NCBI RefSeq assembly: GCF_001280505.1
Contig: NZ_LBIO01000048.1
Span: 33,218-97,217 of the forward strand
Length of the DNA stretch: 64,000 nucleotides
Direction of reading: 5' to 3'
DNA from: Mangrovimonas sp. TPBH4
GTDB taxonomy: Bacteria; Bacteroidota; Bacteroidia; Flavobacteriales; Flavobacteriaceae
The notes beneath the pieces were generated by a model. That model saw only the letters and a program-made list of their open reading frames with translations. It did not search any database and was not told where the DNA came from. Shown piece by piece: positions 43,795-53,076 of this stretch. Position 1 is the first letter of the stretch, and the number at the start of each line of letters is the position of its first letter. Made by a program: the position numbers and the translations under genes.

Positions 43795-45759
43795 ATGAAA
43801 CAACCAACCTTAACCATCCTTTTTCTTTTTTTCTCCTTATACCTTTTTTCACAATCACCATTTAATTCAAAAGACCTCAACGTTACCAAAGGGGATTTAG
43901 AGACGAATATTTATCCTCAAGACACTACCGCCAATGCCCTAATGATTTATGAACACGGCAATAGCTTTGTCAACAAAAGCACCTACAAACTAAATACTGA
44001 AATCACTAAAAAATTGAAAATCCTTAACAAAGAAGGATTTGGCGAGACTAAAATCACAATTCCTCTTTACAATGACAAATCCAATAAGGAAAGTGTAAAA
44101 AGTATCCAGGCTACAGTTTATAATTTGGAAAACGGTAAGGTTACCAAAACTAAGCTGAAAAACAGCGAAATTTTCAGGGAGATTTACGACGAACACCACA
44201 CTTTGGTGAAATTTACATTCCCAAACATCAAGGAAGGGTCGGTTATCACATATAGCTACACCCTTATTTCTCCTTATATGTTTAAATATAAATCTTGGGA
44301 GTTCCAAGGAGATATTCCAAAGCTTTATAGTGAATATGAAACCAGTATTCCCGGCAATTGGGACTATAACATCAAACTTGTGGGGTCACAAAAATTGGTA
44401 AAAAATGACTCCCATATTGAACCTAATTGCCTCAGTGGTCCTGGAGGAGCCTATTCCGGTTGCGCAGTAAGCACCTATGCAATGGAGAATATCCCAGCCT
44501 TTATTGAAGAAGATTACATGACCACCAAGGAAAATTATTTGTCCAGAATTGATTATGAACTGAAAACATTTCAAGGCTTCAACGGCACAATTAACAATTA
44601 CACAAAATCTTGGAAAACGGTTGACCATGAATTAAAAACGGACAAAGATATTGGAAGACAATTTCTAAAAAATACTGGACTAAAAGATGAAATGACAATT
44701 CTTTTATCCGGTACCGATTCTCCCTTAGACAAAGCACAGCTCATCTATAAATATATTCAAGAAAATTATAGATGGAACAAAAAATACAATCTTTTTAAAG
44801 ATGTATCTGTTAAGGATTTGATTAAAGATAAAACTGGCTGCGTTTCTGAAATAAATATTTTACTTCATAACCTTTTAAATGAACAAGGCATTGAGGCCAA
44901 ACCTGTACTTTTATCTACAAGGGGCAACGGATTTGTCACCAAACTATACCCTGTTTTATCAGATTTCAACTATCTAATTGTACAAGTTAACATTGGAAGG
45001 GAAAGCTTTTTATTGGATGCCACCGATGAATTCTTGGATTTTGGGGAGGTGCCATTTAAATGTTTAAATAGAGATGGCCGCCTTATAGATTTTGACAAGG
45101 GCAGCGAATGGATAGAAATTTCACCTAGAAAGAATTCTGCCATTATACAAAGTTTAGACCTCAACCTTGGCACTAACAATGTTTTATCTGGCAATATCAA
45201 CCTCAGATCTACTGGCTACCATGCACTGCCTATCAAGAGAAGATTCCACAGTAATAAGGAAGACTATTATGACAGCTACTTTAAAAAGTTTGAAGATATA
45301 GAAATCTTAAACCATGAGGTGGCAACCCAAAACAAATCGGATTACGAGTTTTTAGAAAACCTTGAAATTTCCTATCCACTAAATGAGACTGGGGACAAAA
45401 TTTATATCAATCCTTTTTTATTAAAGTTTTTCTCCCAAAACCCATTTAAATTACAAGAACGCAACTACCCTATCGACTTTGGCTACAAGGATACTTTTAT
45501 TTACAAAATGCAAATACAGGTGTCAGACGGCCTAGAAATTTTGGAACTCCCTGAAAATTTCAAAATTTCATTACCCAACAACACAGGTTCTTTGGTATTC
45601 AATACTCAAAAAGAAGAAAACAATATCATACTTTACTTAAAATTTGATTTCAGAGAATCCATGTACGGGCCGGAGTACTATAAAAGCCTGAAGATATTTT
45701 TAGGGAAAATTGTGGATATCCAACACAACTCCCTAATTGTATTGGAGAAAAAATCATAA
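43795..45759 (+). CDS. DUF3857/transglutaminase-like exported protein
   Basis: A 654-residue protein with signal peptide (about 1-20, ending LFSQ), an N-terminal DUF3857 beta domain (60-290), a transglutaminase-like domain with the cysteine in KTGCVSEIN (C349) and a distal histidine/aspartate region (LLDATDEFLDFG), and a C-terminal DUF3858-like beta domain. The architecture is common in Bacteroidota surface or periplasmic proteins of unknown function. It starts six bases after the exonuclease gene, so translational coupling is likely. Confidence 0.88.
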   Translation: MKQPTLTILFLFFSLYLFSQSPFNSKDLNVTKGDLETNIYPQDTTANALMIYEHGNSFVNKSTYKLNTEITKKLKILNKEGFGETKITIPLYNDKSNKESVKSIQATVYNLENGKVTKTKLKNSEIFREIYDEHHTLVKFTFPNIKEGSVITYSYTLISPYMFKYKSWEFQGDIPKLYSEYETSIPGNWDYNIKLVGSQKLVKNDSHIEPNCLSGPGGAYSGCAVSTYAMENIPAFIEEDYMTTKENYLSRIDYELKTFQGFNGTINNYTKSWKTVDHELKTDKDIGRQFLKNTGLKDEMTILLSGTDSPLDKAQLIYKYIQENYRWNKKYNLFKDVSVKDLIKDKTGCVSEINILLHNLLNEQGIEAKPVLLSTRGNGFVTKLYPVLSDFNYLIVQVNIGRESFLLDATDEFLDFGEVPFKCLNRDGRLIDFDKGSEWIEISPRKNSAIIQSLDLNLGTNNVLSGNINLRSTGYHALPIKRRFHSNKEDYYDSYFKKFEDIEILNHEVATQNKSDYEFLENLEISYPLNETGDKIYINPFLLKFFSQNPFKLQERNYPIDFGYKDTFIYKMQIQVSDGLEILELPENFKISLPNNTGSLVFNTQKEENNIILYLKFDFRESMYGPEYYKSLKIFLGKIVDIQHNSLIVLEKKS

Positions 45760-45781
45760 ATCTTTTAGTACATTTGGATTA

Positions 45782-46636
45782 ATGGGCAGCCTAAAATCAA
45801 ATAAAAACTGGAAAACCCAGCTTCATGAAATCATTTATGAAGCCGACACTCCTGCTGGGAAATTATTTGATATTATATTGTTTTTTGCCATCCTTGCCAG
45901 CATTGTATTGGTGATGTTGGAAAGTGTTAAAAGTATCGATAATAAATACCATACCTTTTTAGACATTTCAGAATGGGTCATTACCATTCTATTCACTATT
46001 GAATACATTGCCCGAATCATCTCGGTAAAAAAGCCCTTTAAATACATTACCAGTTTTTATGGAGTAATTGATTTACTTGCCACTATTCCTAAATATATTT
46101 CCTTAATTTTTGCCGGAACCCATGCCCTTGTTGCCTTACGTGCCTTACGTTTGTTAAGGGTCTTTAGAGTATTGAAATTGGCTCGCTTTTTAGGGGCCTC
46201 CAATAATTTAGTAAATGCTCTAAAAGCCAGCAAAGCCAAGATTTCCGTGTTTCTATTTGCTGTCCTTATCCTAGCCATTGTTCTAGGTACCATCATGTAT
46301 CTGGTAGAAGGGGAAGAAAATGGCTTTTCAAATATTCCTAAAAGTGTATATTGGTGCATTGTAACCCTTACAACCGTTGGATTTGGGGATATAGCCCCAC
46401 AAACACCATTAGGCCAATTTATAGCTTCCTTGGTCATGATTTTGGGTTACGGGATAATTGCGGTACCTACAGGAATTGTATCTGCGGAATATACCAACCA
46501 AAGTAAAACTCCAACAACAACCAAGGACGATACCGTACACGTGAATACACAATGTTGCTCCAATTGTCTGGCCGACAAACATCAAGATGGTGCGAAACAT
46601 TGTTATAAATGCGGAAGCGAATTACACTATGACTAA
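45782..46636 (+). CDS. Voltage-gated K+ channel with a C-terminal zinc ribbon
   Basis: A 284-residue ion channel. Six membrane segments are visible. S4 carries basic residues every third position (R120, R123, R126, R129, K132, R135), a textbook voltage sensor. The pore has the potassium filter TTVGFGD (197-203), and S6 is ASLVMILGYGIIAVPTGIVSAEY. The cytoplasmic tail has C259-x2-C262 and C274-x2-C277, a zinc-ribbon pattern with an extra cysteine at 258. The ATG at 45782 is preferred over the upstream start at 45737. It overlaps miaA by eight bases. Confidence 0.9.
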   Translation: MGSLKSNKNWKTQLHEIIYEADTPAGKLFDIILFFAILASIVLVMLESVKSIDNKYHTFLDISEWVITILFTIEYIARIISVKKPFKYITSFYGVIDLLATIPKYISLIFAGTHALVALRALRLLRVFRVLKLARFLGASNNLVNALKASKAKISVFLFAVLILAIVLGTIMYLVEGEENGFSNIPKSVYWCIVTLTTVGFGDIAPQTPLGQFIASLVMILGYGIIAVPTGIVSAEYTNQSKTPTTTKDDTVHVNTQCCSNCLADKHQDGAKHCYKCGSELHYD

Positions 46637-47540
46637 ATACCTTATTTCTATAGTTGGTCCTACCGCCATAGGAAAAACAGCCTTAAGCATACAGTTGGCC
46701 CAACATTTCAATACTGAAATTATCTCTGCAGATTCCAGACAGTTTTTCAAGGAAATGCAAATAGGCACTGCTGCCCCTACACCAGAGGAATTGGAGGCTG
46801 CTCCTCATCATTTTATTCACCATAAATCCATTGAAACCGACTATAATGTTGGAGCCTTTGAAAGAGATGCCATAAAATGCTTGGACACACTATTCAAATC
46901 GTATGATGTGGTGATTATGGTAGGTGGATCTGGCCTGTATGTTGATGCCGTAACAAAAGGGTTGGATGATTTTCCCGACCTTGATCCAGAAATTAGAAAA
47001 GAATTAAATAAAACCTTAGAAACCGAAGGTCTTGCTGATTTACAGCACCAATTAAGGGAACTTGACCCAGAATCCTATAATCGTATTGCCATTGATAATC
47101 CGCATAGAGTGATACGGGCCTTGGAAGTTTCTATTGGAACTGGTAAACCATATTCTTCTTTTTTAAACCAAAAGGAAAGCAAACGTCCATTTAAAACCAT
47201 TTCAATTGGTTTGACGGCAGACCGCCAAATTGTTTACGACAGGATCAACAAACGGGTAGATATCATGATGGAGAACGGTCTTCTTGAAGAAGCTAAGGCG
47301 CTTTTACCCAAACAACATTTAAATGCCCTCAACACCGTAGGCTATAAGGAATTATTTGAATATTTCAATGGAAATTCGACCTTGGATTTTGCTGTTTCGG
47401 AAATAAAAAAGAATTCTAGACGCTTCGCCAAACGTCAATTTACCTGGTTCAAAAAGAATGAAAATATCCTTTGGTTTGACTATACAACTCCTCTTGAAAC
47501 CATCGTAAAAGACATCTCAAAACTAATTGAAAAACAATAA
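46629..47540 (+). CDS. miaA: tRNA dimethylallyltransferase
   Basis: A 303-residue enzyme adding a dimethylallyl group to A37 of tRNAs that read UNN codons. P-loop GPTAIGKT (10-17), ADSRQFFKEMQIGTAAP, HHFIHHKS, GGSGLYVDAV, and the C-terminal RRFAKRQFTWFKK match the family. The ATG at 46629 lies inside the end of the channel gene (TATGACTAA), giving an eight-base overlap. The upstream start at 46587 would overlap further and add unconserved residues. Confidence 0.95.
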   Translation: MTKYLISIVGPTAIGKTALSIQLAQHFNTEIISADSRQFFKEMQIGTAAPTPEELEAAPHHFIHHKSIETDYNVGAFERDAIKCLDTLFKSYDVVIMVGGSGLYVDAVTKGLDDFPDLDPEIRKELNKTLETEGLADLQHQLRELDPESYNRIAIDNPHRVIRALEVSIGTGKPYSSFLNQKESKRPFKTISIGLTADRQIVYDRINKRVDIMMENGLLEEAKALLPKQHLNALNTVGYKELFEYFNGNSTLDFAVSEIKKNSRRFAKRQFTWFKKNENILWFDYTTPLETIVKDISKLIEKQ

Positions 47541-47585
47541 ATTAAAATAAGTTTCCATTTATAGCTGTATTCATATTATTAACAC

Positions 47586-47593
47586 TACCTTTG
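47586..47593 (+). promoter_or_regulatory. Probable -7 element of the cold-shock gene
   Basis: TACCTTTG matches TAnnTTTG. The predicted leader is only about 21 bases, so the long thermosensing leader of E. coli cspA is absent. Confidence 0.45.
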
Positions 47594-47618
47594 GCCCTTT
47601 ATTAAATTAATTTATATT

Positions 47619-47810
47619 ATGAGTAAAGGTACAGTAAAGTTCTTCAACGACTCAAAAGGTTTTGGGTTTATCGTTGAGGAAGGGACCAACAAAGAACATT
47701 TTGTACACATTTCTGGTTTAGAAGATGAAATTCGCGAAGGAGATGAAGTAGAATTTGATCTAACCGAAGGAAGAAAAGGATTGAACGCAGTAAACGTAAA
47801 AGTTATCTAA
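47619..47810 (+). CDS. Cold-shock domain protein
   Basis: A 63-residue single-stranded nucleic-acid-binding protein with the CSD signatures KGFGFI (RNP1) and HFVHIS (RNP2) near residues 13-18 and 27-32. It binds RNA as an unfolding chaperone. The short leader suggests growth-related, not cold-induced, expression. It ends at a bidirectional hairpin before the response regulator. Confidence 0.96.
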   Translation: MSKGTVKFFNDSKGFGFIVEEGTNKEHFVHISGLEDEIREGDEVEFDLTEGRKGLNAVNVKVI

Positions 47811-47829
47811 TATTCACCCATTTTTTAAG

Positions 47830-47865
47830 CAAAAAGCCTATCATAAAATGATAGGCTTTTTTTAT
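47830..47865. terminator. Bidirectional terminator
   Basis: AGCCTATCAT (47835-47844) pairs with ATGATAGGCT (47848-47857) around AAA, with an A run on the left and a T run on the right, between convergent genes. Confidence 0.85.
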
Positions 47866-47884
47866 TATTGGAAGAGAGCAAGGA

Positions 47885-48595
47885 TTACGCACTTTGGTTA
47901 ACCACCAACCTAAATCCTTCTCCATGTATATTTAAAATTTCAACGTTTTCATCTGGTTTTAGATATTTACGCAGCTTCGCAATGTAAACATCCATACTAC
48001 GAGAGGTAAAATAGTTATCGTCTCTCCAAATTTTTGTCAAAGCTAATTCCCTAGGCATCAAATCGTTTTCATGAAGTGCCAACATACGCAACAATTCATT
48101 TTCTTTTGGAGACAATTTGATTGGTTCTCCACCATCAAATCGTAAAAATCTCAATTTGGAATTCAAATCGAATCTACCAATTTTGAACTCAAACTGTTTA
48201 CTGTCGGTAACTGTTTCTGTAGCCTTACGCTGCATGATGGCCTTTATTTTCATTAGTAGCACCTCACTATCAAAAGGCTTATTCAAATAATCATCTGCCC
48301 CCACTTTATAGCCCTTCAATACATCTTCCTTCATTGCTTTAGCTGTTAGGAAGATGATAGGAATTTCATTATTCTTCTCTCTAATTTCTTTGGCCAATGT
48401 AAAGCCGTCCTTGTACGGCATCATGACATCTAGGATACACAAATCAAAATCATCCTTTTTGAATTTCTCAAAACCTTCCATTCCGTTTTTGGCATGAACA
48501 ACGTCATAATCGTTCATTGTCAAATAATCCTTTAATACCGTTCCAAAATTTGGGTCATCCTCAACAAGGAGAATTTTTTTATTTTGTTCTTCCAT
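47885..48595 (-). CDS. OmpR-type response regulator (RprY-like)
   Basis: A 236-residue two-component regulator. The receiver domain has the phosphorylatable aspartate D56 in LCILDVMMPYKDG, the acidic pair VEDD near the N-terminus and the lysine in NKPFDSEVL; the winged-helix DNA-binding domain is about 140-232 (LSPKENELLRMLALHENDLMPRELALTKIW, VYIAKLRKYLK, GEGFRLVV). It starts three bases after the kinase stop, so the pair is one operon. It resembles RprY of Bacteroides fragilis by general arrangement, not verified. Confidence 0.95.
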   Translation of the reverse strand: MEEQNKKILLVEDDPNFGTVLKDYLTMNDYDVVHAKNGMEGFEKFKKDDFDLCILDVMMPYKDGFTLAKEIREKNNEIPIIFLTAKAMKEDVLKGYKVGADDYLNKPFDSEVLLMKIKAIMQRKATETVTDSKQFEFKIGRFDLNSKLRFLRFDGGEPIKLSPKENELLRMLALHENDLMPRELALTKIWRDDNYFTSRSMDVYIAKLRKYLKPDENVEILNIHGEGFRLVVNQSA

Positions 48596-48598
48596 AAT

Positions 48599-50179
48599 TT
48601 ATGATATTAATGGTAGCTTGATTGTAAATACACTACCTTTTCCTTTTTCACTTTCTACTGATATATGACCGTGATGGTCTTCTACTATTCTTTTTACGTA
48701 GGCCAAACCTAAACCATGACCTTTAACGTTATGTACATTACCTGAGTGTTCTCTGTAAAATTTCTCAAATATTTTTCGTTGTACCTGTTTGGACATTCCA
48801 TTACCCTGATCGGCAATTTTCAACAAAATATTGTTCCCCACATTCTCTGTATACACATCGATTTTTGGTTCATCATCCGAATATTTTATGGCATTGTCCA
48901 AAATGTTAACGATAACATTTGTAAAATGACTTTCGTTAGCTAAAATTGAAGATTTGGAAGCGTCAAGATGTGTTTTCACATATCCTTTCCGGTCTTCAAC
49001 AATGAGCTCTACATGGGTAATAGCATCTTCTATTAATTCGTGTAGCTTTACTCTGTCCTTACTTATGTTCAATTCATTTTTCTCAAGTTTCGATATTCTC
49101 AATACATTTTCAACTTGAGCATGCATACGCTTGTTTTCATCCTTAATCATTTTCAGATAGCGCTTCACTTTATCCTTATCTTCAATAATTTTGGGATTTT
49201 TTATGGCATCCAAAGCAAGATTAATCGTCGCAATTGGTGTTTTAAACTCATGCGTCATATTATTGATAAAATCCGTCTTTATTTGCGATATTTTACGTTG
49301 TTTTATCAATTGATAAATGGCATTTGAGTAAGCTACAATGATAATTAATGTAAACACAACCGAAAGCACTATGGCCTTTATAATGGTAGAGAACAAAAAC
49401 TTTCTTCGTTCTGGGAAATTCACATATAACCTATAATCATTTTGATGGTCATTTCCTGAATAAACAGGAATTCCATAGGTTGAAGAACTATTCAACTCAA
49501 AATTATCGGACTGCACTTTTGTTGCCAAGTCCTTATCATAAATGGCGAATTCAAAACCGGTATAAATACCATCTTCCCTTAACTGATAATCCAAAAGCTC
49601 TAACACCTCATCCGCGGATACCCTTTTATAAATTGGAAAATTCTTGTAGGTTTCCCTATAACTATCTTCCATGATTTTTTTTGTAACCTCGGGCAACTCC
49701 GAATACTCTCTGTAAGTGCGCTCTGGGTTGACGTTTAAATCTCCTCCATTCCCCAAAGCTGTGTTACTGTAAATCTTTGTTTCCTGTTCACTAAACAAAC
49801 GACTGATACTAATACTATCAATTCCAATATCAAAGAACACCGATGGCACCTTAAAGCTTTCCTCTAAAACTGTATTTCTGTAAATTATGGTTTCATCTCT
49901 TTCATTATCCTGAGTTTTCACCAAAATTTCCCTAATGGTACTGGTATCGGCCTTAGCATCATGTCTTCTAATTTGGTTAAGAGCCTTTTTAGTATAATCT
50001 TCAAGCTCTCTGTCCTCCAAATTTTTTGATACCAAGCTTAAAGCATGCTTTACGTTTCTTTCAAATTGCTTTTCTTCAATCTCAACCGAATTTTTGATAA
50101 AAAACGCTTGTACTAAAATTATACCTATGAGTGAGACACTCATTAAAATCACCAATAAGACGAATAGCTTTCTGCCCAT
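48599..50179 (-). CDS. Sensor histidine kinase (RprX-like)
   Basis: A 526-residue membrane kinase. TM1 about 6-28, a periplasmic sensor region about 30-260 with no recognised domain, TM2 about 261-285, HisKA with phospho-accepting H310 in NNMTHEFKTPIATINL, then HATPase with N box VNILDNAIKYSD, DQGNGM and GHGLGLAYV. No HAMP domain is clear. It shares an operon with the response regulator. The promoter element TAAATTTG sits only four bases before its start codon. Confidence 0.95.
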   Translation of the reverse strand: MGRKLFVLLVILMSVSLIGIILVQAFFIKNSVEIEEKQFERNVKHALSLVSKNLEDRELEDYTKKALNQIRRHDAKADTSTIREILVKTQDNERDETIIYRNTVLEESFKVPSVFFDIGIDSISISRLFSEQETKIYSNTALGNGGDLNVNPERTYREYSELPEVTKKIMEDSYRETYKNFPIYKRVSADEVLELLDYQLREDGIYTGFEFAIYDKDLATKVQSDNFELNSSSTYGIPVYSGNDHQNDYRLYVNFPERRKFLFSTIIKAIVLSVVFTLIIIVAYSNAIYQLIKQRKISQIKTDFINNMTHEFKTPIATINLALDAIKNPKIIEDKDKVKRYLKMIKDENKRMHAQVENVLRISKLEKNELNISKDRVKLHELIEDAITHVELIVEDRKGYVKTHLDASKSSILANESHFTNVIVNILDNAIKYSDDEPKIDVYTENVGNNILLKIADQGNGMSKQVQRKIFEKFYREHSGNVHNVKGHGLGLAYVKRIVEDHHGHISVESEKGKGSVFTIKLPLIS

Positions 50180-50183
50180 CGTT

Positions 50184-50191
50184 CAAATTTA
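50184..50191 (-). promoter_or_regulatory. -7 element directly before the histidine kinase gene
   Basis: The minus strand reads TAAATTTG, ending four bases before the ATG at 50179. A leaderless transcript is predicted. Confidence 0.4.
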
Positions 50192-50254
50192 ACATTTTAA
50201 CATTTATTAGATATCCCCTTTAACCTTACATTAACAAAAATGTTAAAATAAGGG

Positions 50255-50842
50255 TTATTTTCCTACAGAAAGAAGGGACTCATGGAGTTTTAACACCTGA
50301 TTATGAGTTGCATCCAACTTATCATTAACAATAATATAGTCTGCTAATTTAAGTTTCTCATCATCACTAAACTGGTTATCCATAATGGTTTGTATTTTTT
50401 CACGGGAAGTATCATCTCGTTTTAAAAGACGTTCTATTCTTTGGTTGGTACCAGCAATTACCAAAATAACAGCATCATATTCCTTTTCCATATGTTGCTC
50501 AAAAATGATGGCAGCTTCTTTAATGACATAAGGCGAAGATTGTTGGGCCAGCCACTCCTTGAAATGTTTGGCTACTTCTGGATGCACGATCGCATTCATA
50601 GCCTCCAGCAAAGCCTTATTATTAAAAATAGCATCGGCAATAAAAGGTTTGTTTAGCTCTCCGTTAATATAGGCCTGTTCACCAAAAAGCACTTTTAATT
50701 TACGTTGAAGTTCTGGTGAGGTTGCCATGATCCTTTTAGCCTCAAGGTCTGCCGTGTAGACAGGAATCCCTAAACTTCTAAACATATTGGCAACTGTACT
50801 TTTACCACTTCCTATACCGCCTGTAACCCCTATAATCTTCAT
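50255..50842 (-). CDS. coaE: Dephospho-CoA kinase
   Basis: A 195-residue P-loop kinase catalysing the last step of coenzyme A synthesis. GVTGGIGSGKST (residues 5-16) is the ATP loop, with VYTADLEAKRI, IVHPEVAKHF and the LID region RLLKRDDTSREKI. Length is normal. The stop is 75 bases before the kinase gene and it follows the YbbR gene by 46 bases, so it belongs to the minus-strand run. Confidence 0.96.
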   Translation of the reverse strand: MKIIGVTGGIGSGKSTVANMFRSLGIPVYTADLEAKRIMATSPELQRKLKVLFGEQAYINGELNKPFIADAIFNNKALLEAMNAIVHPEVAKHFKEWLAQQSSPYVIKEAAIIFEQHMEKEYDAVILVIAGTNQRIERLLKRDDTSREKIQTIMDNQFSDDEKLKLADYIIVNDKLDATHNQVLKLHESLLSVGK

Positions 50843-50888
50843 ATAACCGACTATTATCTAACTATTTGATATTCAGAAGATAAATTTA

Positions 50889-51857
50889 TCATTTTACAAC
50901 GATAAACTCAACTTTATTTTGCTTGATTCTTGTACTTTTTGCAGCTTCCGGCACTAAAGTCAATTTTGGGGTCATTGTATTTTTATCTGTTTCCGCTATT
51001 TCTTGGTAATCACACACCACTTTAAAATCGGAGGATTTTATTTCATTGAACCTGTTCAATGGAACATAATACAGTACTGTAACCGCTTTAGGAAAGTAAT
51101 TTATGGTAATATTTTTTGGAGTGTTGATTAAAGTTACCGGAACATCCAACGCTCCTTCGGTAAATTTTACAACTTCTGAGGAAACCTCAACTTTTTGAGA
51201 AGAAAGCTTGAGTTCTCCATCTACTTCAGGAACTTTCAACGCAATGGGAACCTTAAATCCTGCATTGACATCTTTTAAAGACAATGATTCTGTAGAGAGT
51301 TCCATTATTCCATTCACTATATTTTCTGCTCCAATAACTGTAACAGAATCTGGGGCTACTTTTAATTTATCCAAAACGTCATACCCTACCATATAGGAAA
51401 TATTAGCATCTAATTTTACAGGGACTTTTTTGGTATCCAAGGTTTCAAAATAAAAATCCAAGGTATCGGGCTTCACAGAAAGCATTTCCACCTTTTGGCC
51501 CAACATAGATTTAATTTTATGTGAAGATTTGCTTGCGATCCATGAATAATGGTCATTATTATAATACAAATCCGATTCAAAATCGATTTTAACAGGGCGA
51601 TTAAAGAAATTTAACGGTAAAAGATTGAATCCGTTGGAAGATATTACTGCCTTAATTTTTGCCTTTTGCTTCTCTCGCAAGACTTTATTTTCAGGCACCT
51701 TTTCAAAAGACACATTAAAAGTAACGGTTTCGGTATATTTTGCAGAAAGCTTCCCTACTATCAAAAACAAAAATGACAAAAGAAGAAAAAAGCCAAACAC
51801 ATTTAGCTTTTTGTTTCTTATGGACTCTAAAAGTTTTGATTTAAGTTTATTCAACAT
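50889..51857 (-). CDS. YbbR-like domain protein
   Basis: A 322-residue protein with one membrane segment near the N-terminus (about 20-38, LNVFGFFLLLSFLFLIVGKL) and extracytoplasmic YbbR-like beta repeats (VPVKLDANISYMVGYDVLDKLKVAPDSVTVIGAENIV and a second copy). In Firmicutes YbbR proteins (CdaR) regulate diadenylate cyclase; no cyclase gene is in the window, so that link is not shown here. It overlaps the glycosyltransferase gene by 11 bases. Confidence 0.9.
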   Translation of the reverse strand: MLNKLKSKLLESIRNKKLNVFGFFLLLSFLFLIVGKLSAKYTETVTFNVSFEKVPENKVLREKQKAKIKAVISSNGFNLLPLNFFNRPVKIDFESDLYYNNDHYSWIASKSSHKIKSMLGQKVEMLSVKPDTLDFYFETLDTKKVPVKLDANISYMVGYDVLDKLKVAPDSVTVIGAENIVNGIMELSTESLSLKDVNAGFKVPIALKVPEVDGELKLSSQKVEVSSEVVKFTEGALDVPVTLINTPKNITINYFPKAVTVLYYVPLNRFNEIKSSDFKVVCDYQEIAETDKNTMTPKLTLVPEAAKSTRIKQNKVEFIVVK

Positions 51858-52860
51858 GCTTAAAAAATAAATAAGGAAAGGCCTCTTCTGGTTTTTTACC
51901 TAAAATTTTCAGTGCAATTACTGATTTCAAAAAACCGTATCCATAGCCAAAAAACTGAACGCCTATTGCATATACTGCTTTCATTGCCACTCCAATACTC
52001 TTTGTTGAAATCAAGGCTAAAAGAAATGCTATGAAAAAATACGCCACATAAGCCAAAATTCCAAGGCTATACCCTAAAAGCCATAAAATAATTGCACTCA
52101 AAAACCCCATCATAAACAATGTAGGGAACCAATAAGTCAACTTTGATGTCTTTGGATGCCACGAATTTAAAATTGGTCTTACCAAACCAAACTTATGAAC
52201 TTGGGTATAAAACTTAGACCAAGAAATGCGCCGTTTATGATATACAAAAGCATTTTCAATCAATTTGGTTTGAAAACCTAAATCGGTTAACCTGATGGAT
52301 AAATCAGGATCTTCGCCTGGATGAATGACCCCGAACCCTCCAGAAGTCTGGAATGCCTTTTTAGAAATGCCCATGTTAAAACTTCTAGGCTGAAACTTTC
52401 CAACCTGGGTCTTTCCTCCTCTAATTCCTCCTGTGGATATAAAAGAAGTCATCGCAAAATTAATGGCCTTTTGAAGAGAGCTAAATGATGAATGAGCAGT
52501 ATCTGGTCCACCAAAACAATCCACATAATGTTTTTCTAAAGATTTATAAACGTCAGTTAAGTAATCAGGTGGTAATACACAATCGGAGTCCAAAATAATG
52601 AAATAATTGCCTTTGGTACGTTCCATTCCGTAATTACGGGAATCCCCTGGTCCTGAATTTTCCTTATAAAAATAGGAGATATCTAAACGATCAATATAAG
52701 CATCGACAACAGGTTTACAATCGGTAGAGGAGCCATCTTCCACAATTACAATTTCAAAGGGCTCATGGTATTTTAAATTAGAAAAACTCTCTAATAATTC
52801 CGCAACCTCATCAGGCCTATTGTATACTGGAATAACAAATGAAAAAGACAGTGTATTCAT
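51847..52860 (-). CDS. Family 2 glycosyltransferase with C-terminal membrane segments
   Basis: A 337-residue enzyme. GT-A fold signatures: SFVIPVYNRPDEVAELLESF, IVIVEDGSSTDC, the DxD in FIILDSDCVLPPDYL, and PGEDPDLSIRL. Two to three membrane segments near the C-terminus (about 238-300). It transfers a sugar from a nucleotide donor to a lipid or envelope acceptor. The specific polymer is unknown. First gene of a minus-strand run ending with the response regulator. Confidence 0.93.
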   Translation of the reverse strand: MNTLSFSFVIPVYNRPDEVAELLESFSNLKYHEPFEIVIVEDGSSTDCKPVVDAYIDRLDISYFYKENSGPGDSRNYGMERTKGNYFIILDSDCVLPPDYLTDVYKSLEKHYVDCFGGPDTAHSSFSSLQKAINFAMTSFISTGGIRGGKTQVGKFQPRSFNMGISKKAFQTSGGFGVIHPGEDPDLSIRLTDLGFQTKLIENAFVYHKRRISWSKFYTQVHKFGLVRPILNSWHPKTSKLTYWFPTLFMMGFLSAIILWLLGYSLGILAYVAYFFIAFLLALISTKSIGVAMKAVYAIGVQFFGYGYGFLKSVIALKILGKKPEEAFPYLFFKHVE

Positions 52861-52866
52861 ACCCTA

Positions 52867-52874
52867 CAAATGTA
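52867..52874 (-). promoter_or_regulatory. -7 element just before the glycosyltransferase gene
   Basis: The minus strand reads TACATTTG, ending six bases before the ATG at 52860. The leader would be only about two bases. Confidence 0.4.
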
Positions 52875-53014
52875 ACTAAAGAAAATAGAATACATCTCTT
52901 GACGGTTTTAGAAAAATTTTACACTGAGATCATATTTTTAACAGAGTTATTTCCGAACCTTTACCGAAAAAAATGAGTTAGAAACATTTTGAACTAAATA
53001 GAATGATACAATAA

Positions 53015-53051
53015 ATAAAAAATCCTAAGTCAAATAAATGACAAAGGATTT
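53015..53051 (-). terminator. Terminator of the 272-residue T9SS gene
   Basis: A stem of 13 bases with two small mismatches (53020-53032 with 53039-53051), followed on the minus strand by a T-rich run. Confidence 0.7.
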
Positions 53052-53076
53052 GTATACATTGTTCTGAAAGCTTAAA

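Noticed and set aside
46057..46437. 126-residue minus-strand frame in the K+ channel gene
   Set aside because: Antisense to the S4-pore region, which is clearly coding on the plus strand.
47541..47618. Long cspA-like thermosensor leader
   Set aside because: The -7 element lies only about 26 bases before the start codon, leaving no room for the E. coli-type 5' structure.
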